Below are positions 1 through 9,696 of a stretch of 64,000 nt of DNA, piece after piece; position 1 is the first letter of the stretch; every line of letters begins with the position of its first letter. The notes beneath the pieces were generated by a model. That model was not told the origin of the DNA. It saw only the letters and a program-made list of their open reading frames with translations, and searched no databases. Source of the DNA: Porphyrobacter sp. GA68 (lineage in GTDB: Bacteria; Pseudomonadota; Alphaproteobacteria; Sphingomonadales; Sphingomonadaceae). The stretch is taken from assembly GCF_022605525.1 (NCBI RefSeq), contig NZ_JAKQYJ010000001.1, positions 248,001 to 312,000 on the forward strand, given 5' to 3'. A program made the translations under genes and the position numbers.

Positions 1-1
1 G

Positions 2-1234
2 CTCGAAGAGATGACCGAGGAGGTCGCGCAGATCGTCCTCGAGGACAATCGCGACCAGGCGCTTGCCCTGTCCATTGCCGAGCGCGGGGGAGCGGACGCC
101 AGCGAATCCTACATCCATCTCATCAATACGCTGGAAGGGCTACGCGCCCTGGACCGGCACACGGAAGGCCTTGCCGAGAACGACGTGCTTGGCCGCCGGG
201 CGGCTGACGGGCGCGGCCTGACGCGGCCGGAACTGGCGGTGCTGCTGTCGTCGGCCAAGCTGCTGCTGCAGGACCATATCGAGCGCGATGATCCGCCCAT
301 CGAAGGCCCTTACAGTTCCTTGCTGCTCAGCGCCTTTCCGCGCCCGATGCAGCAGGATTACGCCAAGGCCATTCAGCGGCACCGGCTGCGGCGCGAGATC
401 GTGGCGACCAAACTTGCCAACCGCATCGTCAACCGGCTGGGTATCCTGCACCCGTTCGAACTGGCGGAGGAAGAGGGCGCTTCGCTGGGGCAGGTGGCGG
501 CCGCCTATCTCATCGTGGAAACGCTGCTCGGCATCGACACGCTGTGGGAAGAGATCGAGGCCGCCGCCATGCCGGAAGCCGCGCGCCTTCTCCTGCTCAG
601 CAGGCTGGCACTGGCCATGCGGGCAGAGATGGCGGATCTGCTGAGAACGGGGCTTTCCCTCGACTCTCCGACCGGCGTGCTGGACGCGCTGACTCCGGGC
701 GTCACCGAACTGGGGACAAACACGCGTGAACTCCTGGCTCCGCAAGGGAAGCAGCACTCGGCCCGCATCCTCGACGCCCTGGAACAGCTTGGCGCACCAT
801 CGCCGCTGGGTCAGCAGGTTGCGCACCTGTTCGACATGGATGGCGCGATCGGCGTTGCCAATCTCGCACGTAACATCGGGGTCGATGCTCATGCCCTCGC
901 GGCAATTTTCATTGCGCTGGGCGAAAAGCTGGGCCTCGACTGGGCACAGGGCACCGCAGCAGTAATGAACCCGTCGGACGTTTGGGAGCGGCTGCTGGTT
1001 GCCGGCCTTGCCCGAGACTTCCAGCAGCTGCGGCTGGACTTCCTGCGGCGGGTGGCGCGGCGCAGGACGACCTCCAGCGAATTGGCCGCGGCAGTATCGG
1101 CGTGGATGGACCAGCACGCCCAGGCGATCGAACGGTTCCGCAGCATGATAGAGCGGGCGCAACGCGAAGGCGGCGTGACCGCCCCGATGCTGGCACAAAT
1201 CGCCAGCATGGCGCGCAATCTGCTCTGTCGATGA
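2..1234 (+). CDS. NAD-specific glutamate dehydrogenase, C-terminal part (5' end outside window)
   Basis: This is the last ~410 residues of the large (~1,500-1,600 aa) NAD-dependent glutamate dehydrogenase, which oxidatively deaminates glutamate to 2-oxoglutarate and ammonium in the cytoplasm. The reading frame is open to the left edge of the window, so the catalytic core lies upstream. The visible part carries the typical C-terminal helical region, with [10 protein letters not shown] near the start and a [15 protein letters not shown] segment followed by a conserved LVNRIV-like stretch ([11 protein letters not shown]). The stop codon TGA overlaps the ATG of the next gene (ATGA), which suggests translational coupling to the flavoprotein downstream. 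I am confident of the family; nothing in the visible part looks broken. Confidence 0.9.
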   Translation, partial: LEEMTEEVAQIVLEDNRDQALALSIAERGGADASESYIHLINTLEGLRALDRHTEGLAENDVLGRRAADGRGLTRPELAVLLSSAKLLLQDHIERDDPPIEGPYSSLLLSAFPRPMQQDYAKAIQRHRLRREIVATKLANRIVNRLGILHPFELAEEEGASLGQVAAAYLIVETLLGIDTLWEEIEAAAMPEAARLLLLSRLALAMRAEMADLLRTGLSLDSPTGVLDALTPGVTELGTNTRELLAPQGKQHSARILDALEQLGAPSPLGQQVAHLFDMDGAIGVANLARNIGVDAHALAAIFIALGEKLGLDWAQGTAAVMNPSDVWERLLVAGLARDFQQLRLDFLRRVARRRTTSSELAAAVSAWMDQHAQAIERFRSMIERAQREGGVTAPMLAQIASMARNLLCR

Positions 1235-2466
1235 CGGTGGTGGAGCGGGTCGACACCCTCATCGTCGGGTCGGGACATGGCGGTGCCCAGGCCGCCATCT
1301 GCCTTCGACAGAACGGGTTTGCCGGTTCGATCCTGATCCTCACCCGCGATCGGCACCTGCCGTATGAACGCCCGCCGCTCTCCAAGGAGTACCTGCGGGG
1401 GGACAAGCCGTTTGAACGCATTCTGCTGCGCCCGCCCGCCTTCTGGAGCGAGCGAGGCATCGCGTTCCGGCTGAGCGCCAACGTGACGGATGTGCTGCCG
1501 GACGAACATGTCGCGGTGCTGTCGGACGGCACACGCATCGCTTACGGCGATCTGGTGTGGGCCGCCGGTGGCGAGCCGCGCATGCTCGCGTGCCCAGGCG
1601 CGGAGTTGAACGGCATCCATGCCGTGCGCGCCCGCGACGATCTCGATCAGCTGCGCGATGAACTCGCCGTCGGTCCGCGCCGCATCTGCGTGGTGGGTGG
1701 CGGCTACATCGGCCTGGAGGCGGCGGCAGTGCTGCGCAAGCTGGGCCATACCGTCACGCTGGTGGAAGCAGAACCACGCCTCCTGTCGCGGGTAGCGGGC
1801 GAAGAGCTGTCTGAGTTCTTCCTGACCGAACATCGGGCGCAGGGAGTGACCGTCCTGCTGTCCAGCAAGGTAGAGGCCCTGCGCGGTGAGAATGGCCGGG
1901 TGGCGGCCGTCTGCCTGACAGGCGGGGAGGAGATCCCCTGCGACCTGGTGGTGGTCGGCATCGGCATCGTCCCCTCCGTCGGTCCGCTGATGGCGGCCGG
2001 CGCTGCCGGCGCCGACGGGGTCGATGTCGACGAATTTTGCCGCACCAATCTCGACCACGTCTTCGCCATTGGCGACTGCGCCGCGCACGCCAACCCGTTC
2101 GCTGATGGCAAGGTGATCCGGCTGGAGTCGGTCCAGAACGCCAACGACATGGCAAGTGTCGCGGCAAAGGCGATTTGCGGCGACCCGCAGCCGTACCGGG
2201 CGGTCCCCTGGTTCTGGTCCAACCAGTATGATCTGAAGCTTCAGACGGTGGGTCTCTCCAGCGGCTACGACACCACCGTGCTGCGGGGCGATCCGGTGGC
2301 GCGCTCCTTTTGCGTAATCTACCTCAAGGAAGGCCGCGTCATTGCGCTAGACTGCGTGAACGCGACGCGCGACTATGCCCAGGGACGCAGGCTGGTTGAA
2401 GCGCGCGCGCAGATCGATCCGGCACGGCTGGTGGATACCTCGATCCCGCTCAAGGAACTGCTGTAA
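1231..2466 (+). CDS. FAD-dependent NAD(P)H:ferredoxin reductase-type oxidoreductase
   Basis: The 411-residue product belongs to the rubredoxin/ferredoxin reductase flavoproteins (putidaredoxin reductase type), which pass electrons from NAD(P)H through FAD to a small iron-sulfur protein. An N-terminal FAD-binding GSGHGG lies at residues 13-18, a family [10 protein letters not shown] segment follows, a second dinucleotide motif [12 protein letters not shown] lies near residue 155, and the FAD-binding IGDCAAH is near residue 280. The C-terminal region continues with the usual reductase domain (WFWSNQYD). The start ATG at 1231 overlaps the preceding stop. The CYP153-like P450 at 5962 is a plausible recipient of its electrons, but no ferredoxin gene is visible nearby, so the partner is inferred only. 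Confidence 0.85.
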   Translation: MTVVERVDTLIVGSGHGGAQAAICLRQNGFAGSILILTRDRHLPYERPPLSKEYLRGDKPFERILLRPPAFWSERGIAFRLSANVTDVLPDEHVAVLSDGTRIAYGDLVWAAGGEPRMLACPGAELNGIHAVRARDDLDQLRDELAVGPRRICVVGGGYIGLEAAAVLRKLGHTVTLVEAEPRLLSRVAGEELSEFFLTEHRAQGVTVLLSSKVEALRGENGRVAAVCLTGGEEIPCDLVVVGIGIVPSVGPLMAAGAAGADGVDVDEFCRTNLDHVFAIGDCAAHANPFADGKVIRLESVQNANDMASVAAKAICGDPQPYRAVPWFWSNQYDLKLQTVGLSSGYDTTVLRGDPVARSFCVIYLKEGRVIALDCVNATRDYAQGRRLVEARAQIDPARLVDTSIPLKELL

Positions 2467-3526
2467 GCCGCAGGCGCGCCCACTCCGCCGCTTCGGCCAC
2501 CACCGGATCAGGATCCGTCAGCAATCGCTCCACCAGCGGCAGCAGCCCCCGCTGCCTGCTGTTTCCCGCCGCTATCAGGCAATTGCGCACGAAGCGGTTG
2601 CGCCCGATCCGCTTGATGGGCGAGCCGGAGAAGCGCGCACGGAAGGCGGCATCGTCAAGGATGAGGAGATCGGCCAGCGGCGGGGCGATCAGATCGGCAC
2701 GCGCAACGAATTTGGCATGCGCATGGGCGGCATCGGCGAACTTGTTCCAGGGACACACCGCCAGGCAGTCGTCACAGCCGTAGATGCGGTTGCCCATCGC
2801 GGCACGGAACTCATCCGGGATCGGCCCGGCGTGTTCGATGGTGAGGTAGGAGATGCAGCGCCGCGCATCCAGCCGGTACGGTGCCGGGAACGCGTCGGTC
2901 GGGCAGGCCGCCTGGCACGCGCGGCACGATCCGCAACCGTCGCGGTGCCCGGCGTCCGGCCGGAACGGCAGCGTGGAGTAGATCGCGCCGAGGAACAGCC
3001 AGCTGCCATGTTCCCGGCTCACCAGATTGGTATGCTTCCCCTGCCAGCCGATCCCCGCCGCCTGCCCCAGCGGCTTTTCCATGACTGGTGCGGTATCGAC
3101 GAACACCTTGAGCTGCGGTCCGGCAAAACCCGCGTCCTGCGCCGCCGGGATCAGCCAGCGGGCGAGCGCCTTCAGCGCCTTTTTCACGACATCGTGGTAA
3201 TCGCGGCCCTGGGCATAGACCGAGACACGCGCCACGTCGCCGCGATCGGCCAGCGCGAGCGGGTCGCCTGGCGGCGCGTAACTCATGCCGAGCGCGATGA
3301 CGCTTTGCGCGTCGGGCCACAGGCTGCGCACGCCGCCGCGCTGATCGCTGCGCGCCTCCATCCAACCCATCGTGCCATGGCGACCTTTCCCGAGCCATTC
3401 CAGCAGGCGGGCGCGGCGCAGCGGGTCTTCGTCGGCGGATGCAAAGCCGCACACGACGAAGCCAAGTTCACGCGCCTTTACGCGCAGCTCCGCCGCCAGG
3501 GCATCGATCACTTCGGCATTAACCAT
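2450..3526 (-). CDS. queG: Epoxyqueuosine reductase QueG
   Basis: This 358-residue protein is the cobalamin-dependent iron-sulfur enzyme that reduces epoxyqueuosine to queuosine in the wobble position of tRNA. Two ferredoxin-like 4Fe-4S motifs are visible: [12 protein letters not shown] and, later, [10 protein letters not shown]. The N-terminal half has the QueG-type segment ending [11 protein letters not shown], and the C-terminus carries a HEAT-like tail ([10 protein letters not shown]). I chose the ATG at 3526 because an AGGAG lies about 11 nt upstream; an in-frame GTG at 3550 would place the start before that ribosome-binding site. The 3' end overlaps the convergent flavoprotein gene by 17 bp. 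Confidence 0.93.
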   Translation of the reverse strand: MVNAEVIDALAAELRVKARELGFVVCGFASADEDPLRRARLLEWLGKGRHGTMGWMEARSDQRGGVRSLWPDAQSVIALGMSYAPPGDPLALADRGDVARVSVYAQGRDYHDVVKKALKALARWLIPAAQDAGFAGPQLKVFVDTAPVMEKPLGQAAGIGWQGKHTNLVSREHGSWLFLGAIYSTLPFRPDAGHRDGCGSCRACQAACPTDAFPAPYRLDARRCISYLTIEHAGPIPDEFRAAMGNRIYGCDDCLAVCPWNKFADAAHAHAKFVARADLIAPPLADLLILDDAAFRARFSGSPIKRIGRNRFVRNCLIAAGNSRQRGLLPLVERLLTDPDPVVAEAAEWARLRLTAVP

Positions 3527-3570
3527 GCTTGGGGTTGCTCCTGTAAGCACCTCGCCTGTATCACGGAAGA

Positions 3571-4601
<1,031 letters not shown>

Positions 4602-4605
<4 letters not shown>

Positions 4606-5834
4606 CCCAGACGCGCCGCGCGGAACGACTTCCCCTGTGGCAGGCGGCCTATGTCATCGCCCGCCGGGACTTTCTTGCCATCCTGCTGAGCAAGACATTC
4701 CTTTTCTTCCTTCTTGGTCCGCTGTTTCCCATCGTGGTTGGCGGGCTGGCCGGCACCATCGGCAGTCAGGTGCGCGACTCGGTCGAGACACCGGTGCTCG
4801 GCATCATGCTGCCCGCCGATGATGCGGTGCAGCTTGTGGCGACGCATCATCAGCTGACAGCCGGCCTGAACGTCGATCTGCCCCATATCCGCCAGCTACC
4901 GGAAAATGCCGGCGACCCGCGCACCGTCCTGCGGAACAACGACGCCGGCCTTGCTGCCATTCTTTCCGGAACGCTGGCGAACCCCGTTCTCACCGGCTCG
5001 CCCGCGCAGCTGGAACGCTGGCGGGGCGAAGTATCGCTGCTGCTGGCAGAAACGCGCAGCGAACGGCCACTCGAACCGCTCTCGCTCGGACTGGAGGCGG
5101 CAGCGGACAGCACCGCGGACCGGCAGAGCGGTCGGCTGACGGTCGCGCAGGGCGCGCAACTCCTCCTGTTCCTGTTGTCCATGCTGCTGGCCGGCATGGT
5201 GCTGTCGAACCTGGTCGAGGAGAAGGGCAACAAGATCATCGAAATTCTGGCGGCCGCCATACCGATGGACGCGGTGTTCCTGGGCAAGCTGTTCGCCATG
5301 CTGGCAATCTCCTTCGTCGGCATATTGGTCTGGGGCGGGGTTGCCGCGGTGGCGCTGTATGCGGCGCGCGACATTTTGCCTGTCTTTCCCGACCCGGCGG
5401 TCGGCTGGCCGGCGTTCCTGGCGCTGTTCGTTCTCTATTTCGCCATGAATTACCTGCTGCTCGGCTCCATCTTCCTCGCCATCGGCTCGCTCGCGGCGAC
5501 AGTGCGCGAGGTGCAGACACTGTCGATGCCGGTCACGATGAGCCAGGTGCTGATCTTCTTCCTGGCCGGGATGGCGGTTGCCGACCCCGACGGGCTGGCG
5601 GGGTGGTTCGCGACGGTGTTCCCGCTGTCCTCACCCTATGCGCTCCTGGCGCACGGCGCGGTGCAGCCGGGGCTTGGGCTCCACGCGCTCGGCCTTGCCT
5701 GGCAGGCGCTTTGGGTGGCCATTTTCATCAAGGCGGGGGCAGCACTGTTCCGTCGCCGGGTCATGCAATCGGGCGCCCCGCGAAGACCTCTGCTGGAGCG
5801 GCTACGCGGGCGAAGAGCCAGGGGCGCGGCCTGA
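4602..5834 (+). CDS. ABC-2 type transporter permease (NatB-like)
   Basis: The 410-residue integral membrane protein is the permease partner of the ATPase just upstream, with which it overlaps by 4 bp. It has one hydrophobic segment near residues 27-52 (FLLGPLFPIVVGGLAGTIG), then a large soluble extracytoplasmic domain, then about five further membrane helices from residue ~185. This layout is typical of the NatB/YhaP family. The conserved VEEKGNKIIEIL segment near residue 207 is the cytoplasmic coupling region of this family. The C-terminus is short and basic. No substrate is apparent; sodium or small-molecule export are family guesses. Confidence 0.9.
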
Positions 5835-5891
5835 CCTGCCCATGCCTCGGCGGCTGGGCGCTCTAGCCAGCACGCGAGGGCAGCGGGGAAA

Positions 5892-5919
5892 TTGACAAGC
5901 GTGTAAACTGCGTCACAAT
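5892..5919 (+). promoter_or_regulatory. Putative sigma-70 promoter of the P450 gene
   Basis: A consensus TTGACA (-35) at 5892-5897 is followed after 16 bp by CACAAT (-10, four of six matches) at 5914-5919. This would give a leader of about 36 nt before the P450 ATG. The spacer contains short GTG/CAC half-sites that could bind a regulator, but no clear operator is seen. Confidence 0.5.
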
Positions 5920-5961
5920 GCTTGCGAAACGACCGGGCCAACCGGCGACATCTGGAGAGAC

Positions 5962-7299
5962 ATGATGGGCGACCAGTCGCACGGCGGCTTCACCTTCCGC
6001 CAATCCCCTACCGCGGCGGAAGCGCTCAGGCAGCATTACGCGGAACATCCCGAAGCCCGGCCGCACCACCCCCATCCGTTCGACGTCAGCCGGTCCGACA
6101 TCTACGCCGAGGACCGCTGGCAGCCGATCTTCGCCCGAATGCGCGCCGAGGGGCCGATGCACTACATCCCGGAGAGCCCGTTTGGCCCGTACTGGGCGGT
6201 GGTCAAGCATGATGCGATCCAGCACATCGAGTCGCTGCCCGAACTCTATTCATCCAGCTGGGAACATGGCGGCATCACCATCATCAACCGCGAAACGGAC
6301 GAAGAACTCGCCCGGCGTGGTCGGCAACGCTTCGAACTGCCGATGTTCATCGCCATGGACCGGCCCAAGCACACGGGCCAGCGGCGCACCGTCGCACCAG
6401 CCTTTACTCCGGCGGAGATGAAGCGGCTGGAGCCGGACATCCGCCAGCGCACCGGCGAAGTGCTCGACCGACTTCCCTATGGCAAGGTGTTCGACTGGGT
6501 CGACACGGTGTCGATCGAGCTGACCACGCAGATGCTCGCCATCCTGTTCGCCTTTCCGTGGGATGACCGGCGGCTGCTCACCTTCTGGTCCGACTGGGCT
6601 GGGGATACCGAGCTTGCCGTGGTGCCGCAGATGGAGGATCTGCGCCAGGGCCTGCTGATGGAGATGGCTGCGTACTTCCAGCAGTTGTGGAGCGAGCGGG
6701 CGCGGCAGGAGCCGGGACCGGACCTCATCTCCATGATGATCCATTCGCCCGCCATGAACCAGATGGACCCGCAGGAGTTCATGGGGAATCTGGTCCTGCT
6801 GATCGTGGGCGGCAACGATACCACCCGCAACACCATGTCCGGCATCATCCATGCGTTCGACAGGTTTCCGGACCAGCGCAAGGCTTTCGAGGAACGCCCG
6901 GACCTGATCCCCAACGCGGTTCAGGAATGCATCCGGTATCAGACACCGCTGGCGCATATGCGCCGAACCGCAAGCGAGGACGCTGAACTGTTCGGGCAGC
7001 AGGTGCGCAAGGGCGACAAGCTGGTCCTGTGGTATCTGTCGGCCAACCGGGACGAGACGGTGTTCGACAACCCCGACAAGCTGGAGATCAGCCGCGAGAA
7101 CGCGCGTCGGCACCTGGCGTTCGGCTACGGCATTCACCGCTGCGTGGGGGCACGGCTGGCGGAACTGCAGTTGCGCATCTTGCTGGAGGAAATGCACGCG
7201 CGGCGGATGCGGGTTCACGTTGCCGGTGACGTGGAGCGGGTGCGCGCCAATTTCGTTCACGGGTTCCGCAAGCTGGAAGTGGAATTGACCCGGTTCTAG
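5962..7299 (+). CDS. Cytochrome P450, CYP153-like (terminal alkane/fatty-acid hydroxylase type)
   Basis: This 445-residue soluble class I P450 has the I-helix GGNDTTRNT near residue 284, a K-helix glutamate-arginine pair in ECIRYQ near 322, and the heme-binding loop FGYGIHRCVG with the ligand cysteine at residue 394. The text around IVGGNDTTRN and QTPLAHMRRTA matches what I know of CYP153, a family that hydroxylates alkanes and fatty acids at the chain end. A ribosome-binding GGAGAG precedes the ATG. Unlike many CYP153 operons there is no adjacent 2Fe-2S ferredoxin; a reductase-type flavoprotein is 3.5 kb upstream. The subfamily call is from motif similarity only. Confidence 0.88.
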   Translation: MMGDQSHGGFTFRQSPTAAEALRQHYAEHPEARPHHPHPFDVSRSDIYAEDRWQPIFARMRAEGPMHYIPESPFGPYWAVVKHDAIQHIESLPELYSSSWEHGGITIINRETDEELARRGRQRFELPMFIAMDRPKHTGQRRTVAPAFTPAEMKRLEPDIRQRTGEVLDRLPYGKVFDWVDTVSIELTTQMLAILFAFPWDDRRLLTFWSDWAGDTELAVVPQMEDLRQGLLMEMAAYFQQLWSERARQEPGPDLISMMIHSPAMNQMDPQEFMGNLVLLIVGGNDTTRNTMSGIIHAFDRFPDQRKAFEERPDLIPNAVQECIRYQTPLAHMRRTASEDAELFGQQVRKGDKLVLWYLSANRDETVFDNPDKLEISRENARRHLAFGYGIHRCVGARLAELQLRILLEEMHARRMRVHVAGDVERVRANFVHGFRKLEVELTRF

Positions 7300-7350
7300 A
7301 AGTCACGGCCGGCCAGCGCGGGTTCAGCGACAGGCTGGCACAAACCTGTC

Positions 7351-7860
7351 GTGATTTACCGCACCGTCCTCGATTCTCGTCACTCCCGCCGGGATGCGTT
7401 GAGGCTGCTGGGCGCAGCCGGGGTCGTCATGGGCGTGGGCGGATGCGGTGTCAGTTCGGCCGAACAGACACGCTTTCCCGTGCACCTGCCGGACGCCGAA
7501 TGGCGACGCCGGCTGACACATGCGCAGTACCGGGTGCTGCGCGGCGCCTGGACCGAGCGGGCCTATTCCTCCGCCCTCAATGCAGAATACCGCGCGGGGA
7601 CTTTCCAGTGCGCGGGGTGCCGGAAGCCGTTGTTCTCCTCGGCTGCTAAGTTCGACAGCGGCAACGGGTGGCCCAGCTTCTACGCCGCGCTGCCAGAAGC
7701 GGTTGGCAAGAAGCTGGATCACAGCCTGCTGTTCCCGCGGGTTGCGGTGCACTGCGCAGATTGTGGCGGGCACCTGGGCCATGTGTTCAACGACGGGCCC
7801 AGGCCCACCGGCAAGCGATACTGCATGAACGGCGCGGCGCTGACCTTTCGCGCCGCTTAG
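7351..7860 (+). CDS. msrB: Peptide-methionine (R)-S-oxide reductase, exported lipoprotein form
   Basis: The 169-residue product repairs methionine-R-sulfoxide. The MsrB core is clear: zinc cysteines in CAGC (~87/90) and CADC (~135/138), the GWPSFY substrate segment, GGHLGHVF, and the catalytic cysteine in RYCMNG at residue 158. Ahead of it is a signal with a twin-arginine motif (SRRDALRLLG) and a lipobox ending VGGC, so the enzyme is predicted to be exported folded by Tat and anchored as a lipoprotein. The start is GTG. MsrA at 18009 is also a predicted lipoprotein, which suggests a periplasmic repair pair. The start codon is less certain than the function. Confidence 0.92.
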   Translation: MIYRTVLDSRHSRRDALRLLGAAGVVMGVGGCGVSSAEQTRFPVHLPDAEWRRRLTHAQYRVLRGAWTERAYSSALNAEYRAGTFQCAGCRKPLFSSAAKFDSGNGWPSFYAALPEAVGKKLDHSLLFPRVAVHCADCGGHLGHVFNDGPRPTGKRYCMNGAALTFRAA

Positions 7861-7870
7861 CCGCAATTTT

Positions 7871-8500
7871 CTAGGCGGAACGCAGCAGCTCCGGACACTG
7901 CAGGCGCGCAGCGAGCTGGGCGAATTCGGCCAGTCGAAAAGTGTTCTCGAATACGAGGCCATATTCGCCGTCACGCCGCCAGCGCACCTTGGCCCGCAAT
8001 TCCGGCAACTGTTCCGCTTCGATCCGCACCATCTGATCGCGGGCAAGTTTCGCATCGCTGATGATCCGGGCGCCCTGTTGCGATATGTTGCTGACGATGC
8101 CCGACCATTCCGCCGTGGGGGTGTGGAGGGTCACCGCGAGGGTGGCGGACAGCCGCAATTGCCGCTTGGGATATGCCCAGTGCTCCCGGATCAGCCGATC
8201 GACCTCGACCGGCTGTGAAAACGCGAAACTCGCCTCACCCTGTTCAACGCGGATGACGGCTACTTCGAACCGTTCCCCGTTCTGCAGCTCCAGTCTGGCA
8301 TCCGCGCCGATGGCCGGAAGGGAGTGGAACGTCTTGATCTTCACACCGACTTGCGAGACGTCGCGGATCACGCAAACGAACTCTCCTTGCGGCAAGATCA
8401 GCTTGGCCGCGCGGATGAGCGAGATGTACCGGGGTGCGGCCCGCTTTTCCTCGAGTGTGTCATCGAACGCTTCCGCGTGCTTCAACATAGCGAAATCCAT
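7871..8500 (-). CDS. Tandem PilZ domain protein (putative c-di-GMP receptor)
   Basis: The 209-residue cytoplasmic protein contains two PilZ-like domains. The first has an arginine-rich RAAPRY start near residue 20 and DVSQVG near 48; the second has PKRQLRL near 109 and NISQQGARI near 138. These match the RxxxR and (D/N)xSxxG signatures by which PilZ domains bind cyclic di-GMP. The first arginine motif is only partly canonical and the second lacks a full RxxxR, so one or both sites may be weak. It converges on msrB with only 10 bp between stop codons. Its target process, such as motility or exopolysaccharide, is not visible from context. Confidence 0.82.
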   Translation of the reverse strand: MDFAMLKHAEAFDDTLEEKRAAPRYISLIRAAKLILPQGEFVCVIRDVSQVGVKIKTFHSLPAIGADARLELQNGERFEVAVIRVEQGEASFAFSQPVEVDRLIREHWAYPKRQLRLSATLAVTLHTPTAEWSGIVSNISQQGARIISDAKLARDQMVRIEAEQLPELRAKVRWRRDGEYGLVFENTFRLAEFAQLAARLQCPELLRSA

Positions 8501-8647
8501 GCGGCGACCCTGCCCCGTTTGCTGATGTTTCCGTTAAGAATCCGTCTGTTCTCTGCTTCGGAGGCTATCGGTCAGTTCTTAAGATGATTCTAACACAAGG
8601 TTACGGAATCAGCGCGTTAGCAGGATTAAGATCGACTTAGCGCGCCA

Positions 8648-8732
8648 TGGTGCGGGTGGCGGGACTCGAACCCGCACGATCAAGGATCAGGGGATTTTAA
8701 GTCCCCGGCGTCTACCATTCCGCCACACCCGC
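8648..8732 (-). tRNA. tRNA-Leu (anticodon UAA)
   Basis: Read on the minus strand, this 85-nt sequence starts GCGGGTG and ends CACCCGC plus A and an encoded CCA, so the 7-bp acceptor stem pairs perfectly. The T arm contains GGTTCGAGTCCC, the anticodon loop reads CTTAAAA with anticodon TAA, and an extended variable arm (TGATCCTTGATCGT) is present, as in class II leucine tRNAs. Confidence 0.97.
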
Positions 8733-8785
8733 GCGACGCATCCGCCGCTAGCGCGGGGGGTGGCGGTGGGCAATTGCTTTCGCGG

Positions 8786-9067
8786 TCAGTCGCTGTTGAG
8801 TCGCTGGCGCATTTCCTTGCCAGGCTTGAAGTATGGAACGCGCTTGGCCGGGACTTCGACCTTGTCGCCGGTTCGAGGGTTGCGCCCCTCGCGCGCGTCC
8901 CGCTCGCGCGTGGAGAACGCGCCGAAGCCGCGCAGTTCCACACGGCCGCCATCGGCCAGCCGCTTGGTGATCTCGTCGAAAAAGATATCGACCACCTGCT
9001 CCACTTCTTCGGCCCGCAGGTCGGGATTTTCCCGCGCCAGCTCGTGCAGCAGTTCGGACCTGATCAT
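8786..9067 (-). CDS. ihfB: Integration host factor subunit beta
   Basis: The 93-residue protein is a HU/IHF-family DNA-bending protein. It has the N-terminal helical dimerisation region ([14 protein letters not shown]), the DNA-arm [15 protein letters not shown], and the C-terminal [13 protein letters not shown]. The beta-subunit identity follows from the MIRSEL start and the [19 protein letters not shown] arrangement. GGGGAGG lies 5 nt before the ATG. It would act with an alpha subunit encoded elsewhere to bend DNA in transcription, recombination and replication. The gene lies just after a tRNA and downstream of the GntR gene on the same strand, with its own ~135-bp leader. Confidence 0.93.
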   Translation of the reverse strand: MIRSELLHELARENPDLRAEEVEQVVDIFFDEITKRLADGGRVELRGFGAFSTRERDAREGRNPRTGDKVEVPAKRVPYFKPGKEMRQRLNSD

Positions 9068-9203
9068 TGCAACCTCCCCGCGATTCCAGCAGTCATTCGG
9101 CTGTCTGGCAGACTAGCAAAAAGCGCTTCCCGATGCATCCACTAACATCATTATTAACATTTGTGCAATGCGGTGTGCAAAATTCGGCAGTCGCCCCGGC
9201 TCC

Positions 9204-9539
9204 TCATTCGCGGGCCAGCATGTCCTCCAACGACAGGTCCAGCCGCCGCAGCCGTGCGCGCAGTTCCGGCCATTCGTCGGCCAGGAAGCGCCGGCGTTCC
9301 AGGGCTCGCAAGCGGTCTGCCGCGCCCGGCACCACGAACATGCCGATGCCGCGACGCACGGTGACAAGGCCATCCGTCTGGAACTGCTGGTAAGCCTTGG
9401 CGACGGTGAGCGGATTGGCGCCTTCCTCGGCGGCAAGCTGGCGGACAGAGGGCAGCATCTCGCCCTCCGCGTACCGGCCGTCCATGATGGCAGCTGCGAT
9501 ATCGTCGCGCAGGCGCAGATAGACAGGCTGGCTGCTCAT
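9204..9539 (-). CDS. GntR-family transcriptional regulator (YtrA-like, short)
   Basis: The 111-residue protein has an N-terminal winged helix of the GntR type (LRDDIAAAIMDGRY, PSVRQLAAEE, VAKAYQQFQTDGLV) and only a short helical tail with arginines and leucines. That layout is the YtrA subfamily, whose members often repress ABC transporter operons. I chose the ATG at 9539; an in-frame TTG at 9575 would add 12 residues unlike the family. No ABC operon is immediately adjacent; the nearest is the pair at 3571-5834. The target is unknown. Confidence 0.85.
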   Translation of the reverse strand: MSSQPVYLRLRDDIAAAIMDGRYAEGEMLPSVRQLAAEEGANPLTVAKAYQQFQTDGLVTVRRGIGMFVVPGAADRLRALERRRFLADEWPELRARLRRLDLSLEDMLARE

Positions 9540-9696
9540 GGGTGAAGCAGTGGCATAATACAGCGCGGCAGGCAAGTTTCGCTCGGCTTTGCTGCAGCTA
9601 AAGCTTCACAAGATTGAAACACACGCTAGGGTGCGGGCAAAATGGCGTCCGGCGCGTTTGCGACCGCACCGCCGACGATCTGGAGGGTTCGATTAC

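Noticed and set aside
7850-7879. Bidirectional terminator between msrB and the PilZ gene
   Set aside because: A weak CCGCTTAG/CTAGGCGG stem exists but lacks a T-run, so it is not called.
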